Shown: positions 1 to 10,263, numbered from the stretch's first letter. The stretch is DNA of 64,000 nt from Solanum dulcamara (GCF_947179165.1 NC_077238.1:75693257-75757256), one strand, 5' to 3'. The notes: generated by a model not told the origin, from the sequence alone. A program made the numbers and translations.

Positions 1-478
1 AGCCCCCCCTCCCCCCCTCTCAAAAAAAAAACAAACAAAAGAAACACCATTATAAGTAGTTAGGACAATAAGCGCATATATTTTAAGCGCATATATTTTA
101 ATTCCAAGTTAGTTGAGGTCAGCTATTTGATCCGTCCCAATTATATTGCCTTGTATTTGAACAGAGAAAATAATGATTAAGTGTATTAAATGTGTGAAGA
201 AATTATTGCAGGAATGTGAATATTCAAGACCAATGAGTTATGTCGGTTGCAGTTTGGATCAGAAAAACCCTAGCTTGGAGTTCACATTAGGAAGATCAGA
301 TTGGGTAGAAATTAAGAACCATGAATAAGTTTTGGGCTTCAATATATTATTAATTTTGTCTTTTTTGTTTTTGGCTTAAGCTGATTCTTCTTAAAAATAT
401 ATATATTTTTTATTTTTTTTGTAATTTGAGATGAAAGGGATGTGACATCAAGATTGGAATATTATCTACTTACCCCAA

Positions 479-508
479 CCCCCCCCCCCCCCCCCCAAAA
501 AAAAAAAA
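479..508. repeat. Poly-C run followed by poly-A run
   Basis: A run of about 18 C is followed directly by about 12 A. Such runs are prone to length error in sequencing, so the exact length should not be trusted. Confidence 0.9.
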
Positions 509-1477
509 GGAATGTTTTTCATTAGCTAGCATGGCTAAGTTCACAATCTCCCATGCATATATATATATATAACCTAAGTTGTGACCTACCTATATATACG
601 GCCTAATTTTATTTTTCTTGACTTTTTTGATTTGACTCCTTTTTTTTTGTTTCATTTTTTGTTGTTTCATTTGAGTTATTGGGTTGTGTATGAGTATGTA
701 ATCTAAAAGTTGTTGGAGGATTGTATTGAATGGAGCTTGAGGCAGAGTTTCTCTTATTTGTATTAATAACTACTCTAGTGAAATGTTTTTACACGGTGCA
801 AGGACATTATTATTCAAAATATTAGCCAGCATCAAATTATAAATTAAGTAATGGTGTATCAATATATTAAGAAATGTGACGCCCAAGAAGCAAATTCTTG
901 TAAATATCTCTCAAAGTTGGATAAAAAACCTCTTTCCTCCTTTTCTCTTGAGTTCAAAATCAGTTTCTTGCGGATTCATTGTTGATCCATATTTAGATTA
1001 ATTTTCCACTAAAGACCACGACAAGGTATAGAGGGATTTTTTTTTGATTATTTTATAGTAAGAAGCATTTTTCCAAATCAAGATGAGGTGAAAAATAAAT
1101 TTATTAAAATATATTAATGATGGATGAAAAAAATAAAATAAAAATCAACAAGGTGACTTGGATCAAGTCATTGGACTATTTCAGCAGGGGAGTAGGTCGG
1201 CGTTTTAGGGCCTTGGCCCCAATTTTGTTTATGCAAGCCCAACTAATCTATTTCCTCTTTAATTACTAGCCCATTAGTTGAATGTTGCTCTTTTGAGAGA
1301 CTTTAAAAAATGACTATATTTGGACTTAATTATAGATTTATATATAGCTAAATTACGACTCAAAGCTACATGATAAAAGGAGGCAAGAGGCGAAAGAGAG
1401 GATGAATACATATTGTATTCATTGTATCAGGTTTTATCATGCATACAATTATATCAAGTTGTATAGGTTGTATCAAC

Positions 1478-1480
<3 letters not shown>

Positions 1481-1536
<56 letters not shown>
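1481..1536. repeat. (TA)n microsatellite, about 28 units
   Basis: An uninterrupted TA dinucleotide run. It produces a false tyrosine/isoleucine reading frame on the minus strand, which was rejected as a gene. It is likely to vary in length between individuals. Confidence 0.95.
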
Positions 1537-1540
<4 letters not shown>

Positions 1541-1659
1541 GACATATATGTAGTGATAATAAATCGAAAAGCAAGCTCCATAGAATTATTGCCAAATAAA
1601 GTTTATTGGGTAAAAAATAAAATAAGAAAGAAAGAAAAGGTAAAATGTCAAGCTGATTT

Positions 1660-2600
1660 TCCCTTTTCCTCCAATTGCCTCAACCATGTATAATCGTCCT
1701 TAATCATTTGTTTCGGGCTTCTTGAAGCTGCCAGCTTGTCCAATTTTTTCTCGTGAACATCCACTTTGCATTGAGGTTGAGGTTGAGGTTGGGGTAACTC
1801 GGAATCCGAATTACTAACAAATACGAAAATTGATTTTGTGGAGATAGAAAGGTTTCTTGTATTGTATTTCTTGTGTTGTTAGGCGGATATGTAAGTGGTT
1901 TCTCCTTCTTCTCCATATTAAAATCGAAAGACCATTGAGACCAGGATAAGGGTGAGTCGAAATCCGAATTATTAGCAAATAATTCGAAGATTGATTTTGT
2001 GGAGGTAGAGAGGTTTTCTTGTATTGTATTTCTTGTGTTGTTCGACAGATATGTAAGTGATTTCTACTTCTGCTCCATATAAGAATTGTCGGAATCCGAT
2101 TTACTATCAAATACGAAGATTGATTCTGTGGAGGTAGAGAGGTTTTCTTATATTGTATTTCTTGTGGTGTTCGACAGACATGTAAGTGATTTCTCCTTCT
2201 TCTCCATATCAGAATTGCCGGAATCCGAATTACTATCAAATACGAAGATTGATTTTGTGGAGGTAGAGAGGTTTTCTTTTATTGTATTTCTTGTGTGTTC
2301 GATGTACGCGATTTCTCCTTCTTCTCCATATTAGAATCGAAAGACCATTGAGGCCAGGATAAGGGTGAGTCAAAATCTGAATTATTAGCAACTAATTCGA
2401 AGATTGATTTTGTGGAGGTAGAGGGATTTTCTTGTATTGTATTTCTTGTATTATTCGATAGATATGTAAGTGAAATCGCCGGAATCCGAATTACTAGCAA
2501 ATACGAAGATGGGCATATTTCTTTTTTTGAGTTTGGTGGAGGTAGAGAGGTTTTCTTTTGTTGTATTTATAGGAGCCATGAAATATCCTTATTCGATACT
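1660..2600 (-). pseudogene. GeBP/STOREKEEPER-like pseudogene with exploded N-terminal repeat
   Basis: This is a broken relative of the intact gene at 6218-7225. Its left end (about 1675-1740) matches the C-terminal codons of that gene, around the coding for asparagine-tyrosine and the final lysine-leucine stretch. Its right end (about 2545-2600) matches the start-codon region, including the phrase before and after the ATG. The middle, which should encode the acidic linker and the DNA-binding domain, is missing. In its place are about six copies of a unit of roughly 126 bases derived from the N-terminal codons. No single frame runs through it. The known family role is transcription factor or storage-gene regulator; this copy cannot make that protein. 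The homology was read by eye against the neighbouring gene, so exact borders are approximate. Confidence 0.7.
1801..2562 (-). repeat. About 126-base tandem repeat, six units
   Basis: Units begin near 1801, 1960, 2090, 2219, 2372 and 2479, each opening with a GGAATCCGAATTACTA-like block and ending near a TTCTCCATATTAGAATCG-like block. Short spacers of about 30 bases after the first and fourth units are also alike (around 1930-1960 and 2338-2371), so part of the array arose by duplication of a multi-unit block. Unit six merges into sequence matching the translation start of the GeBP-like gene. On the minus strand the units read roughly as Leu-Thr-Tyr-Pro-Pro-Asn-Asn-Thr-Arg-Asn-Thr. Confidence 0.85.
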
Positions 2601-2984
2601 TTTACCGTTTTAAAATAGTTTTGATTCCCAAGTTTCACTAACCGACTTTTCCTCTGTACGGAAACCTTTTTTTTCTTTTTTCTACTATGATTAAGTAAAA
2701 GATTAACTAAATATGGTTAAGTACAAGATTAACTAACTATGGTTAAGCAAAAGATTAAGGTTATAATATATTAACTAACTATGGTTTAGCAATAAGAGTG
2801 CGCGATCAATTCCTTCATTCCAAAATAGTTGTCACATTGATTGATTTTTCAAGAGTTAAATTTATCATTTTTTCAAGCTAAATTATATTAAATTAATTTG
2901 ATATTTTATGATTAAACTTTAGATATTCAAAAACTATACCAAATATACTATAAATCACATTTTTTCTCATATCAATATGATTTT

Positions 2985-3175
2985 TTATTCCAAGTTGGTA
3001 GTTGATAAAACGGTACAACTGAAATATAAAGTAACCCCCACCAAAACCCATCTTTCTCTTCTCTGTTTTCTCTGTTTCTTTGTTTGTCTCTGCAATGGCT
3101 TTTTCTTCTTCATCCTAACCAAAAATTGAGATTTAGCGACTTGCAGAGGCAGATTTTCTTCTGATTTCTCGTGAA
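2985..3175 (+). pseudogene. Broken copy of the small gene at 8229
   Basis: From the 5' leader (about 2990) through the first codons and up to about 3170 this matches about 8128-8300. The ATG at 3095 opens Met-Ala-Phe-Ser-Ser-Ser-Ser and then hits TAA at 3116. The sister copy reads on through this point. It lies divergently from the GeBP-like pseudogene, just as the 8229 copy lies divergently from the intact GeBP-like gene, so the pair was duplicated as one unit. Function is unknown. Confidence 0.65.
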
Positions 3176-3326
3176 AGAAGGTCTAGAATTCGTAAGAATT
3201 GAATAAAGATATTTGGACTCATCTTGTAGGTGGCGTATGAAGCAGAACTTGCCATTAATTTAATTTTCGTGAGAGATCATGGTCTCATGTGTTAGGAACG
3301 AAAATAATTAGGTGTCATGCGGAAGC

Positions 3327-3514
3327 CAGTGGCGGACTCAGGATTTTAAATAAGGGGGTTCAAAATCTAAATAACTAGACACACGAGCTAGTCGAAGGGG
3401 GTTCGACATCTACTTTATATACATAAAAATTTATTTTAACCATGTATAAATAGTACAATTTTCCGCCGAAGGAGGTTCGGATGAACCCCTCGGCGTAAGG
3501 TGGATCCGCCACTG
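3327..3514. mobile_element. hAT-type MITE, 188 bp
   Basis: The element starts CAGTGGCGGA and ends with the inverse, TCCGCCACTG. It is flanked by 8-base direct repeats that match at 7 of 8 positions (GCGGAAGC at 3319-3326, ACGGAAGC at 3515-3522). Short length, CAG/CTG ends, an 8-base target duplication and no coding capacity fit a non-autonomous hAT element. A transposase would have to come from elsewhere in the genome. Confidence 0.85.
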
Positions 3515-4149
3515 ACGGAAGCCAGCAAAACAAACCTCGAATGACCATGAATAAGAAGATAAACGAGAAATATACCAAAAGAGACACAAGTATTTAATGT
3601 GGTTTGGTCAACTGACCTACATCCACAAGAGGAGATGAACAATCTACTATAAATATGAGAGTACAAATAATCGAGAGAAATAACCTCACACAATTCACTC
3701 GGAATAAAAAGAGGTTCACACAAGTGCTAACGTAACACTTGTGTCTCACCGTTTCTTCCCCTACACAAAACTCTCAAAGCCCCTAGGACTACATTGTGAA
3801 TGCTACCAAGTTAGAAGGAATAAGCTTCTATTTATAGAGTCATAAACTTTTTCCTATAAGAAAAATAATTAGCCAAATATGGAGATATTGTGTTTTTCTT
3901 TTCCTAATATACTAGAAAAGTCAGGGCAAACACCAAAAATCATGCAACGTATCTTCTTATTTCCTCGTACCATAGAAAAGATCAAGTTTATCAAAGAAAG
4001 AGGTACTGACGAGGATTTCTAAAACTAACAAGCCAATTGAAATTAACAAGTCATAGACAAAGTGGATAATTTAGGAAGCTTACCAATGTAAAGAATTAAA
4101 AGATAATGATAGTTATAACATCGTCATGTTCTTATTTAGGAGTTGGAAT

Positions 4150-4420
4150 AGATATTTGGGGTTGGGGTAAGGGTGAGTTGGAATCCGAACTACTAGCAAA
4201 TACGAAGATTGTTTTTGTGGAGGTAGAGAGACTTTCTTGCATTGTATTTCTTGTGTTGTTAGGCGGATATGTAAGTGGTTTTTGCTTCTTCTCCATATTA
4301 GAATCGCCGAAATCCGAATTACTAGTCAATACGGAGAGCTACTACCCAAATAAGATTGTATTGAATGTAGGTTGAGACATGGAATTTCTCTTATTTGTAT
4401 TAACAACTACTCTAGAGGAA
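4150..4420 (-). repeat. Extra copy of the GeBP-like N-terminal repeat
   Basis: One full unit and part of a second unit of the 126-base repeat seen at 1801-2562. The left edge reads, on the minus strand, Asp-Ser-Asn-Ser-Pro-Leu-Pro-Gln-Pro-Gln, which matches residues about 51-60 of the intact GeBP-like protein. The right edge (4358-4418) matches about 722-778. It is a dispersed fragment, not a gene. Confidence 0.7.
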
Positions 4421-4542
4421 TGTAGATTGATTTGAATGTATTCAATATATGTTAGCATGAGACACCAAACATCAAAGTGAAATGAAGAGCAGAGCATGAC
4501 ATTCTACATTGTGGAAAATCAAGATTTTAGCATTGTGGGATT

Positions 4543-5283
4543 TGTTGGGTTTAATTGATAGGTTGAATGGGAAATTGAGGGAAAAAGAAGTGGAGAGGTA
4601 ATGATATTTTCACTCTTGCTTTATTAAATAAGCTTTGGTCCCACATATGTGATGGAAATGAAAAGTCTCCTATTTAAAAATAGAAGCACTCCTTCATGTT
4701 GCTAAAGGGTCAAGAAGAGGGTCTCCCCTCGCGCCGTCGTCGTCGTCGCTCGCTCGGCTCGGCTTTGGATTTGGATTTGGATTTGGTCAATTGATTTGAT
4801 TGATAATCTTTTTGGACCAAATTTTCTTTAAATTTTTAATTAACCCTCCGTTTTTTCCAACGGATTTTTGAAAGGTTGCAACCTTGTCCGAAAAGTTGCA
4901 AACCTTCTCAACAGGTGCCTTTTCTTAAAAGGTGTAAACAGTCTATATATATCTGTTAATCCTCAGAATGTTCCATACGAAATTCTGAACATACCATCTT
5001 CTTCTTCTTCTTTCTGCACTTCCTAAAATCGTGTGATATACATTCTTCAAGTGGTTCGCAGTCATTAAAGATTTGCAGTACCTCTACTTTGGTGAGTAAA
5101 TCGTTCTATCCTGGGAGGAAAGATTCCTAAACCTCGGGTACTTTGAGGGGAATAATTTCCTTAAGGACACACTGTGCATTCAGTGGGCTCGATTCTGTTT
5201 CTGCATTAATTTTTCAGATTCTGTGTTTTATTACCTTTAGTTGTTGTTACTGGTTTTAATATTTACAATACAGTTTACTAACA
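4543..5283 (+). mobile_element. Solo LTR, 741 bp, TSD GGATT
   Basis: Begins TGTTGGG and ends CTAACA, and is flanked by perfect 5-base direct repeats GGATT (4538-4542 and 5284-5288). No internal retrotransposon sequence is present, so this is a solo LTR left by recombination between the two LTRs of an older element. It contains a GTC trinucleotide run and a TTTGGA run near 4735-4785, and a TATATATA block near 4945. The superfamily is unassigned; copia is plausible from the ends. Confidence 0.85.
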
Positions 5284-5288
5284 GGATT

Positions 5289-6217
5289 ATGATAGAAACT
5301 ACCGACTACAGGAAGACAATACAATTAGCAAAGAGGCCATAATGAGAAAACAGGTCAGAAACAAGTAGTAACTTTAATTACGATCCATAGTTACATGTTA
5401 GAAGGAGGAGACAGGCGAGGGAGATTGGGAAAGGGAGGAGAGAGGCGGGCAAGAGGTTAGAGGGAGGATGAGTATGTAACAAACCCGGATATCTTACTAT
5501 ATTAATTGGAGACTGGAATGCTATTACAATTTTAAAATTATAATTACAATGCTCAAACAACTTAATTACAATGGAAATATTGAAATAACAAATAAATAAG
5601 GTTAGAAATATAGAACAGAGATGGGAGGCTTAGACTCTAGAAGAAGAAGAGAGGACAAACATTTTCTTCAATATGCATAATCCTTCTTTCCAACTCATTC
5701 TGCCTTTTAACCAAATGTTGATTGGCCTGGATCCCAAATAAAATACTCCAACATTTTACTTGGCCCAATCTCATTCACTACTTCTAACTCATAGGCCCTT
5801 ATCAAGCTAGCTTGGTTCACAACAGAGTATATGTTGTATCCCAGGTTTCTTGTGTATTCAAAATGTATCAAGTATATATACGAATGCGATATTGTATCCA
5901 ATATGGGATAGGTTGATTCATTTAAAGTATTTCAATTGAAAGGATGATAAGTAAAAGCCTTATGGAGTACTAGAGTTATTTGAGAGAGCATCATACTAAA
6001 TAAGTAGTAGTAGTCTTCTGAAAGTTTTGTTTGCTTTGCACCTACCTATTAACCATAACACACACACACGTTCTCAAAAACTAGTATCTCTTAAAAAGAA
6101 TACTAATAATTAATCAAAAAGCTCCATAGAACTATTGCCTAATAAGCAGCAACTCCATTTTAATCTCAAATCTTTAAAAAAACAAAAAAAAAACAAGAAT
6201 AATCTCCAACACAAGCA
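5289..6217. other. Intergenic, 3' of the GeBP-like gene
   Basis: No supported gene. Short minus-strand frames here have no recognisable features. A run of CA repeats lies near 6060-6070. The last part is presumably the 3' untranslated region of the GeBP-like gene. Confidence 0.5.
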
Positions 6218-7225
6218 TCAACTACATTCTTTTTGGTCCAATTTCCTCAACCATCTATAATTGTCCCTAATAATCTTTTCTCTTTTTCGACTGATATTGG
6301 CTTCTTGATCCTGCAGCTTCTTCAATTCTTTCTCTAAATCCCTCAATTTTTTAGATGGAATCAAATCGATATTCCTCTGAATTGATGACAAATAACGTGT
6401 GTCAAAAGTTGCAGCCAAAATGGGATACTTGGAGTGAAGATCCATTTTTTTCTTCATAAGTTGAGTACCCCATAGTTTCTTCGAAAGATAAAACACTAAA
6501 TCGTCAGGAGGGTTCGGCTTGTCCATATTATCACAAAACTTGGCGTTCAATCTATTAATCTCCTCAGTTATCTCAGGTAATTGGATATCCAATTTTTTAT
6601 AGATATGGCCGGGGAAGATGCAGGGTTCATGAATGTGTTTTTCACGTTGAGATTTGAACACAATCAAATCATGAAGAAGACTTATTTGCTCTTCTTGACT
6701 CCACTTGTGAGGAGGAGGACCTGAAGCCTTACTCGGCTCATCCGCAGTAGTAGTAGTCGGCTTCATGGTGAACTGTAAGCCGGAGTCAAAAGAATAGGAA
6801 GAATCACAAGTATTGGAATTGGAAGGGCACTGACGCCGGGATAAGGGTTGGTCTACCTTGGAATCAAAATCAGAATCATCATCAGCATCAGAAGAATCGG
6901 AGTCAGAATCACTACGAAGATTAATCTGCTCTTGATCTTCACTCGCCTTACTTGCTGAGGTGGTTCGGGGTCGTGGGATAGTAGTAGTACTGGGCTTCAT
7001 GCTGATTTCTAAGTCGGACTCAGAAGAATCAGAAGATAAGGGTTGAGGTTGGGGTAAGGGTTCATCGGAGTCGGAGTCGGAATCACCACCAGTAAATAGA
7101 TGCTCCCATATAGAGGGATCCAATAGAGAACACCGCCGGACCGGCATATTATGTTGTTGAGTTTTTCCTTTTTTATCTCGTCGAGGGAGAGAGGATTTGT
7201 TGTATTTATTATTTATAGGAGTCAT
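6218..7225 (-). CDS. GeBP/STOREKEEPER-like transcription regulator (DUF573)
   Basis: An uninterrupted 335-residue frame from an ATG at 7225. Residues about 173-255 match the plant GeBP/STOREKEEPER DNA-binding domain (DUF573): it opens His-Lys-Trp-Ser-Gln-Glu-Glu, then a helix Ile-Ser-Leu-Leu-His-Asp-Leu, an Ile-Thr-Glu-Glu-Ile-Asn-Arg-Leu stretch, and a final Lys-Lys-Leu-Trp-Gly motif. Before it lie two acidic, serine/aspartate-rich segments (about 48-72 and 104-122) and two alike Met-Lys-Pro-Thr stretches (about 76-82 and 154-160), so the linker looks internally duplicated. Residues about 283-325 are charged and heptad-like, suggesting a coiled coil, the usual place for the family's leucine-zipper-like tail. 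Family members act in the nucleus on trichome, hormone and tuber storage genes; the target here is unknown. Single exon is normal for the family. No splice break or frameshift was seen. Confidence 0.85.
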   Translation of the reverse strand: MTPINNKYNKSSLPRRDKKGKTQQHNMPVRRCSLLDPSIWEHLFTGGDSDSDSDEPLPQPQPLSSDSSESDLEISMKPSTTTIPRPRTTSASKASEDQEQINLRSDSDSDSSDADDDSDFDSKVDQPLSRRQCPSNSNTCDSSYSFDSGLQFTMKPTTTTADEPSKASGPPPHKWSQEEQISLLHDLIVFKSQREKHIHEPCIFPGHIYKKLDIQLPEITEEINRLNAKFCDNMDKPNPPDDLVFYLSKKLWGTQLMKKKMDLHSKYPILAATFDTRYLSSIQRNIDLIPSKKLRDLEKELKKLQDQEANISRKREKIIRDNYRWLRKLDQKECS

Positions 7226-8228
7226 GCATATCCTTGTTTAACTAGGATACTCCTATCCTACTTTTACCATTTCAAATAACAGAATTCTGTTTCATGCAAT
7301 ATCAGACTTTTTTTTGGAGATAATTATGCTCTAATATAGCATATACAGTTACTTTATATAGTTTAACACTTATATAAATTGGTCCAATTACATAATATCT
7401 CTAAATTGTAGGACTTACATGATCCATTGATTAGTTGGATTTTCTTGAGAGTTGAATCGAGCGGACATTATTGCAAAAGATGGTTACATAATGAGGACTC
7501 TAAATCTGAAATTTTGGATGATTTAATGTAATTTTTGAGGTGTTTTGGATGTTTCAAGGACGAAATCAGTTTTTATATAATAGTGCATTATTGTATATGC
7601 GTGTATAAATACATCTTATAATTTTGTATAATCTATACTATAAATATTATTATATTTATAATATTTTAAAATAAGGAATCCTAAAATATATGGTAAGTTT
7701 TAGAAATTATAGAGTCCTAAAGTATATTATTAACTTAAACAATAATTTATCCTAACTGTATGAGGATATATGTATATGAGTAGTTTACGCTAATAAACCT
7801 ATATCCTAACTATATGAGGATATATATATGGGTAGTTTATTGATGGTAATATCCCTATTGATGTTATTTGGTAATTCGCATGAATATATTAAGGGTAAGT
7901 CTCTATATTATATGCCGTTGAAGATCAATAGAACATATATCAAATATGCGTGTTGATTCAGTTAGATGTCACTAATTATTTGTAGACATGTATCTGTATC
8001 ATTAGGATAAACACATATATTTTATATATTTTTTAATGTTCGAAGATAGTAATATGAAAATAATATAATTATTGACACCCACGTCATGAATCACATTAGA
8101 CTTATCAGCTCAATTTTCACGTCTTTATTCCAAGTTGGCAGTTGACAACCGCCATATGATGAAACGTTGCAACTGAAATATAAGCCCCCGCCAAAACTCC
8201 TCTTTCTCTGTTTCTCTGTTTCTCTTCA
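7226..8228. promoter_or_regulatory. Shared intergenic region between divergent genes
   Basis: About 1 kb separates the starts of the GeBP-like gene (minus) and the small frame at 8229 (plus). A TATATAAAG-like block lies on the minus strand near 7350-7360. A block of about 45 bases with ATATCCTAACTATATGAGGATATAT-like sequence is repeated near 7748 and 7800. The broken pair at 1.6-3.2 kb has the same divergent layout, with a shorter gap. Promoter use is inferred from layout only. Confidence 0.4.
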
Positions 8229-8504
8229 ATGGCTTCTTCTTCTTCCTCTGAATCAAAAATTGAGATTCTCCGACTTGCAGGTGCAGATTATCTTCCTTTG
8301 AACCAAAAACTTCGGCCTCTAATAATGAAAGATGATCCTCCAAAGAAGAAAGAAACAGCCCCTCCAAGCAACAGTTACGAATTACAACGACAGTGAGCCA
8401 TACAAATTCTTAACACTCTAGATCATGCTGCCCTTCAACAACTTATCACAAATTTAGAAACATCACGGGTTAACCAAAGAATATACACGCAGCACACCAC
8501 GTAG
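8229..8504 (+). pseudogene. Small gene of unknown family, in-frame TGA
   Basis: The ATG at 8229 sits after a pyrimidine-rich leader. The frame reads Met-Ala-Ser-Ser-Ser-Ser-Ser-Glu-Ser-Lys-Ile-Glu-Ile-Leu-Arg-Leu, then a Lys-rich Pro-Pro-Lys-Lys-Lys stretch, and stops at TGA (8394-8396) after 55 residues. The same frame continues for 35 more codons with a sensible amphipathic sequence (Ile-Leu-Asn-Thr-Leu-Asp-His-Ala-Ala-Leu-Gln-Gln-Leu) before TAG at 8502. So this is either a 55-residue protein or a longer protein cut by a one-base change. The family is not recognised. The copy at 3095 stops after seven codons. A first exon with a splice site before the TGA cannot be ruled out. Confidence 0.45.
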
Positions 8505-8597
8505 GATAAATATGTATATTTATTCAATTAATACAAGTTAAAGTGCCTACATGTACACATTCAAAGTTAGAAGGCATAAATGTCAGTTGAGACCAAG

Positions 8598-8786
8598 CTA
8601 AATGGCGTGTTTATGTATTTTGTCTTTTGAGATCAAAGGACAACTAACTTCATCATCGCCTTGATGCTTCCAATAATTGCAATACAAAGGCCACTTATCA
8701 TATACATTCTCCTTGAAAACCTCGATCAAATTACCAGATTTTCCATCAACAAATTGCAACCGTATATGATTAGGAAGTTTATCCAT
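8598..8786 (-). pseudogene. DUF4283/LINE-type zinc-knuckle fragment
   Basis: A 62-residue frame ends in a stretch spaced like a CCHC knuckle, with Tyr-Cys-Asn-Tyr at the start and Val-Ser-Cys at the end. The second Cys position is Trp and the His position is Asp, so the zinc site is lost. The preceding Gly-Asn-Leu-Ile-Glu-Val-Phe sequence fits the strand before such knuckles in plant DUF4283 and LINE ORF1-type proteins. There is no reverse transcriptase near it. It is a short relic; the assignment rests on spacing and a few residues. Confidence 0.45.
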
Positions 8787-8789
8787 TAG

Positions 8790-9055
8790 ATCGAGTATAA
8801 CCTTAACCCTAGTTGTGCTAGGACTATTTTAAATGGACTAAAAAAGAAAGTTTGACAAACAAATTAAAATAGATGGTGTATTAATTAGAGGTGTAAAATC
8901 ACGTTCTAAGATTTTATTGAGCTAGAGTTGTTGAGATTTTTTTCTTGAATCATATTAGGAGAAAATGTATGTGTAAATGAAAAATTAAACTAGTTATTTG
9001 GCATATTTCCTTTTCATTCATAGTATAGAATTAACATTATATAAAAAAAAATATA
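8790..9055. repeat. Left end of segmental duplication, copy A
   Basis: This stretch matches about 48330-48605 closely along its whole length, including the AGTATAACCTTAACC-like opening. It marks the left border of a duplicated host segment whose copy B starts near 48330. No gene is seen in it. Confidence 0.8.
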
Positions 9056-9231
9056 GTTCAATGCACAAAGCATTCCGTGTTAGCGAGGCCCTAGAAGAGC
9101 CATACTCCAAGGGATGTGATGTAAATAGTCTACCCTAGTACAAGCATTAGTGACTGCTTTTATGGCTCGAACCAATGACCTATAGGTTACACATAAACAA
9201 CTTTACGTTGTTTCAAGGCTCTCATTCCAAA
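9056..9231 (+). mobile_element. Au-type SINE, decayed
   Basis: The sequence follows the layout of the plant Au SINE: a head with GTGCACAAAGCAT-like sequence, an AAGGGATGTGATGTA block, a CTACCCTAGTACAAGCATTAGTG block, a box B-like GGCTCGAACC at about 9174-9183, then a CCTATAGGTTACA block and a CAAGGCTCTC-like end. SINEs of this type come from a tRNA and are copied by LINE enzymes. Copy B keeps only the head (about 48601-48637). Borders are approximate and the family name is from memory of its consensus. Confidence 0.65.
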
Positions 9232-9348
9232 ATAACATGATATATGTAAATCTAGTAACAAATTCACATGATACGAGAAATACTAAATAAACATGACACA
9301 ACTCATGACAGATAGAATCATAATATGAAAATATTAAATAATGTGACA

Positions 9349-9417
9349 CTTGTGGTCAGGCCCTTCCCCGGACCCCACGCATAGCGGGAGCTTTAGTGCA
9401 CCGGGCTGCCCTTTTTT
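9349..9417 (-). mobile_element. Short SINE head with 16-base target duplication
   Basis: A 69-base insertion flanked by direct repeats ATTAAATAATGTGACA (9333-9348) and ATTAAATAATGAGACA (9418-9433), one mismatch. Read on the minus strand it begins with A6 then GGGCAGCCCGGTGCAC, the head of Solanaceae SINEs. Copy B at about 50770 has a single uninterrupted target there, so the insertion came after the A/B duplication, or was lost from B. It lacks the box B and tail, which is unusual for an insertion with a clean target duplication. Confidence 0.75.
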
Positions 9418-9593
9418 ATTAAATAATGAGACAATACATGTGACAAACAGATTCGTAATAAGAAATATTAAATAACGTGACAATACATGTGACAAATAGA
9501 CTTGTGCACCTATGATAAATTACCCTGGTGTTCCTCTCAAAGTTGCTCTGGCTTATTCAGCCAAAACATCTTCTTATTTTCTTGTTTAATTAT

Positions 9594-9980
9594 TTGCTTT
9601 TCCAATTGAAAAGAGGATTGACAGGGCTAAGCAAAAGATTGGAATGGAGTTGATTGAACAAAGGAAGAAGTTGATTGAACAAAGGAAGAGCGCGCTGCTA
9701 CTTTAATTTCTCGCAAAGGAAAAAAACCTTGTTCAAGAAAACGGATGAGCTTTCAACTCTGATTAGAGCAGATGTTTGTGTTATGCTCTTTTCACCAAGT
9801 TGAAAACAAATTCCTATGGCTTCACAAATATAGAAAAAATAATTGAAAACTTTCTTGAATTGAAATCAAAACGTCGTCAACACGATCATGCTAATGTGAG
9901 GAAATCAAATGTATGTGAGGCATTTGATGATCATGTGTCTCTTGCTGTTGGTAAATCAAGCACTAAATGGCTTACAATAT
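9594..9980 (+). pseudogene. Type I (M-alpha-like) MADS-box pseudogene, copy A
   Basis: The frame from about 9688 reads Ile-Ser-Arg-Lys-Gly-Lys-Lys-Thr-Leu-Phe-Lys-Lys-Thr-Asp-Glu-Leu-Ser-Thr-Leu, the second half of a MADS DNA-binding domain, then Asp-Val-Cys-Val-Met-Leu-Phe-Ser-Pro-Ser and a stop. A frame change allows reading on into Glu-Leu-Lys-Ser-Lys. Upstream, the start codon seen in copy B (ATG at 50957) is ATTG here, a 21-base piece coding Leu-Ile-Glu-Gln-Arg-Lys-Lys is duplicated, and the frame shifts. Type I MADS genes are usually intronless regulators of female gametophyte and endosperm development; this copy cannot encode one. Confidence 0.75.
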
Positions 9981-10263
9981 GAGTAGACTACTTAAATGTC
10001 AATTCTATTCTAATTTTCATTCTAAGAATATCTTGATTTATATTCGAAACTTCCGGAAAATACAACATGCCTGATGGATTGTGAAGCTACTGATATTTTG
10101 AAAGGATTAAGAGAACTTCTTGTTGTAATTGTCTCTTCTAGTGCGTTTTCTTATTTAACTCAGTTCAGGCCTTCAAAACAACATGGCTTTTTCGATGGGG
10201 AGGTATTGAAAGATTCGACATGTTAATACTTTGATCTGTTACATGTGATGTAAGGCAATCTTT

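Larger units (their letters stand above)
1..1650. other. AT-rich intergenic DNA, no gene seen
   Basis: No reading frame with a recognisable protein was found. The stretch holds low-complexity tracts, listed separately. Bases about 722-778 closely match about 4358-4418, so a piece of this flank was duplicated together with the GeBP-like repeats that follow. That suggests the region belongs to the same local duplication as the pseudogene at about 1660-2600. Confidence 0.6.

Noticed and set aside
479..508. A G-quadruplex-type regulatory element
   Set aside because: One homopolymer C run followed by A is more simply a slippage tract; the length is not reliable.
1366..1581. 71-codon frame with a Tyr-Ile run
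   Set aside because: A translation of the TA microsatellite.
9174..9183. A tRNA gene
   Set aside because: A box B-like word is present, but no cloverleaf can be drawn; it belongs to a SINE.
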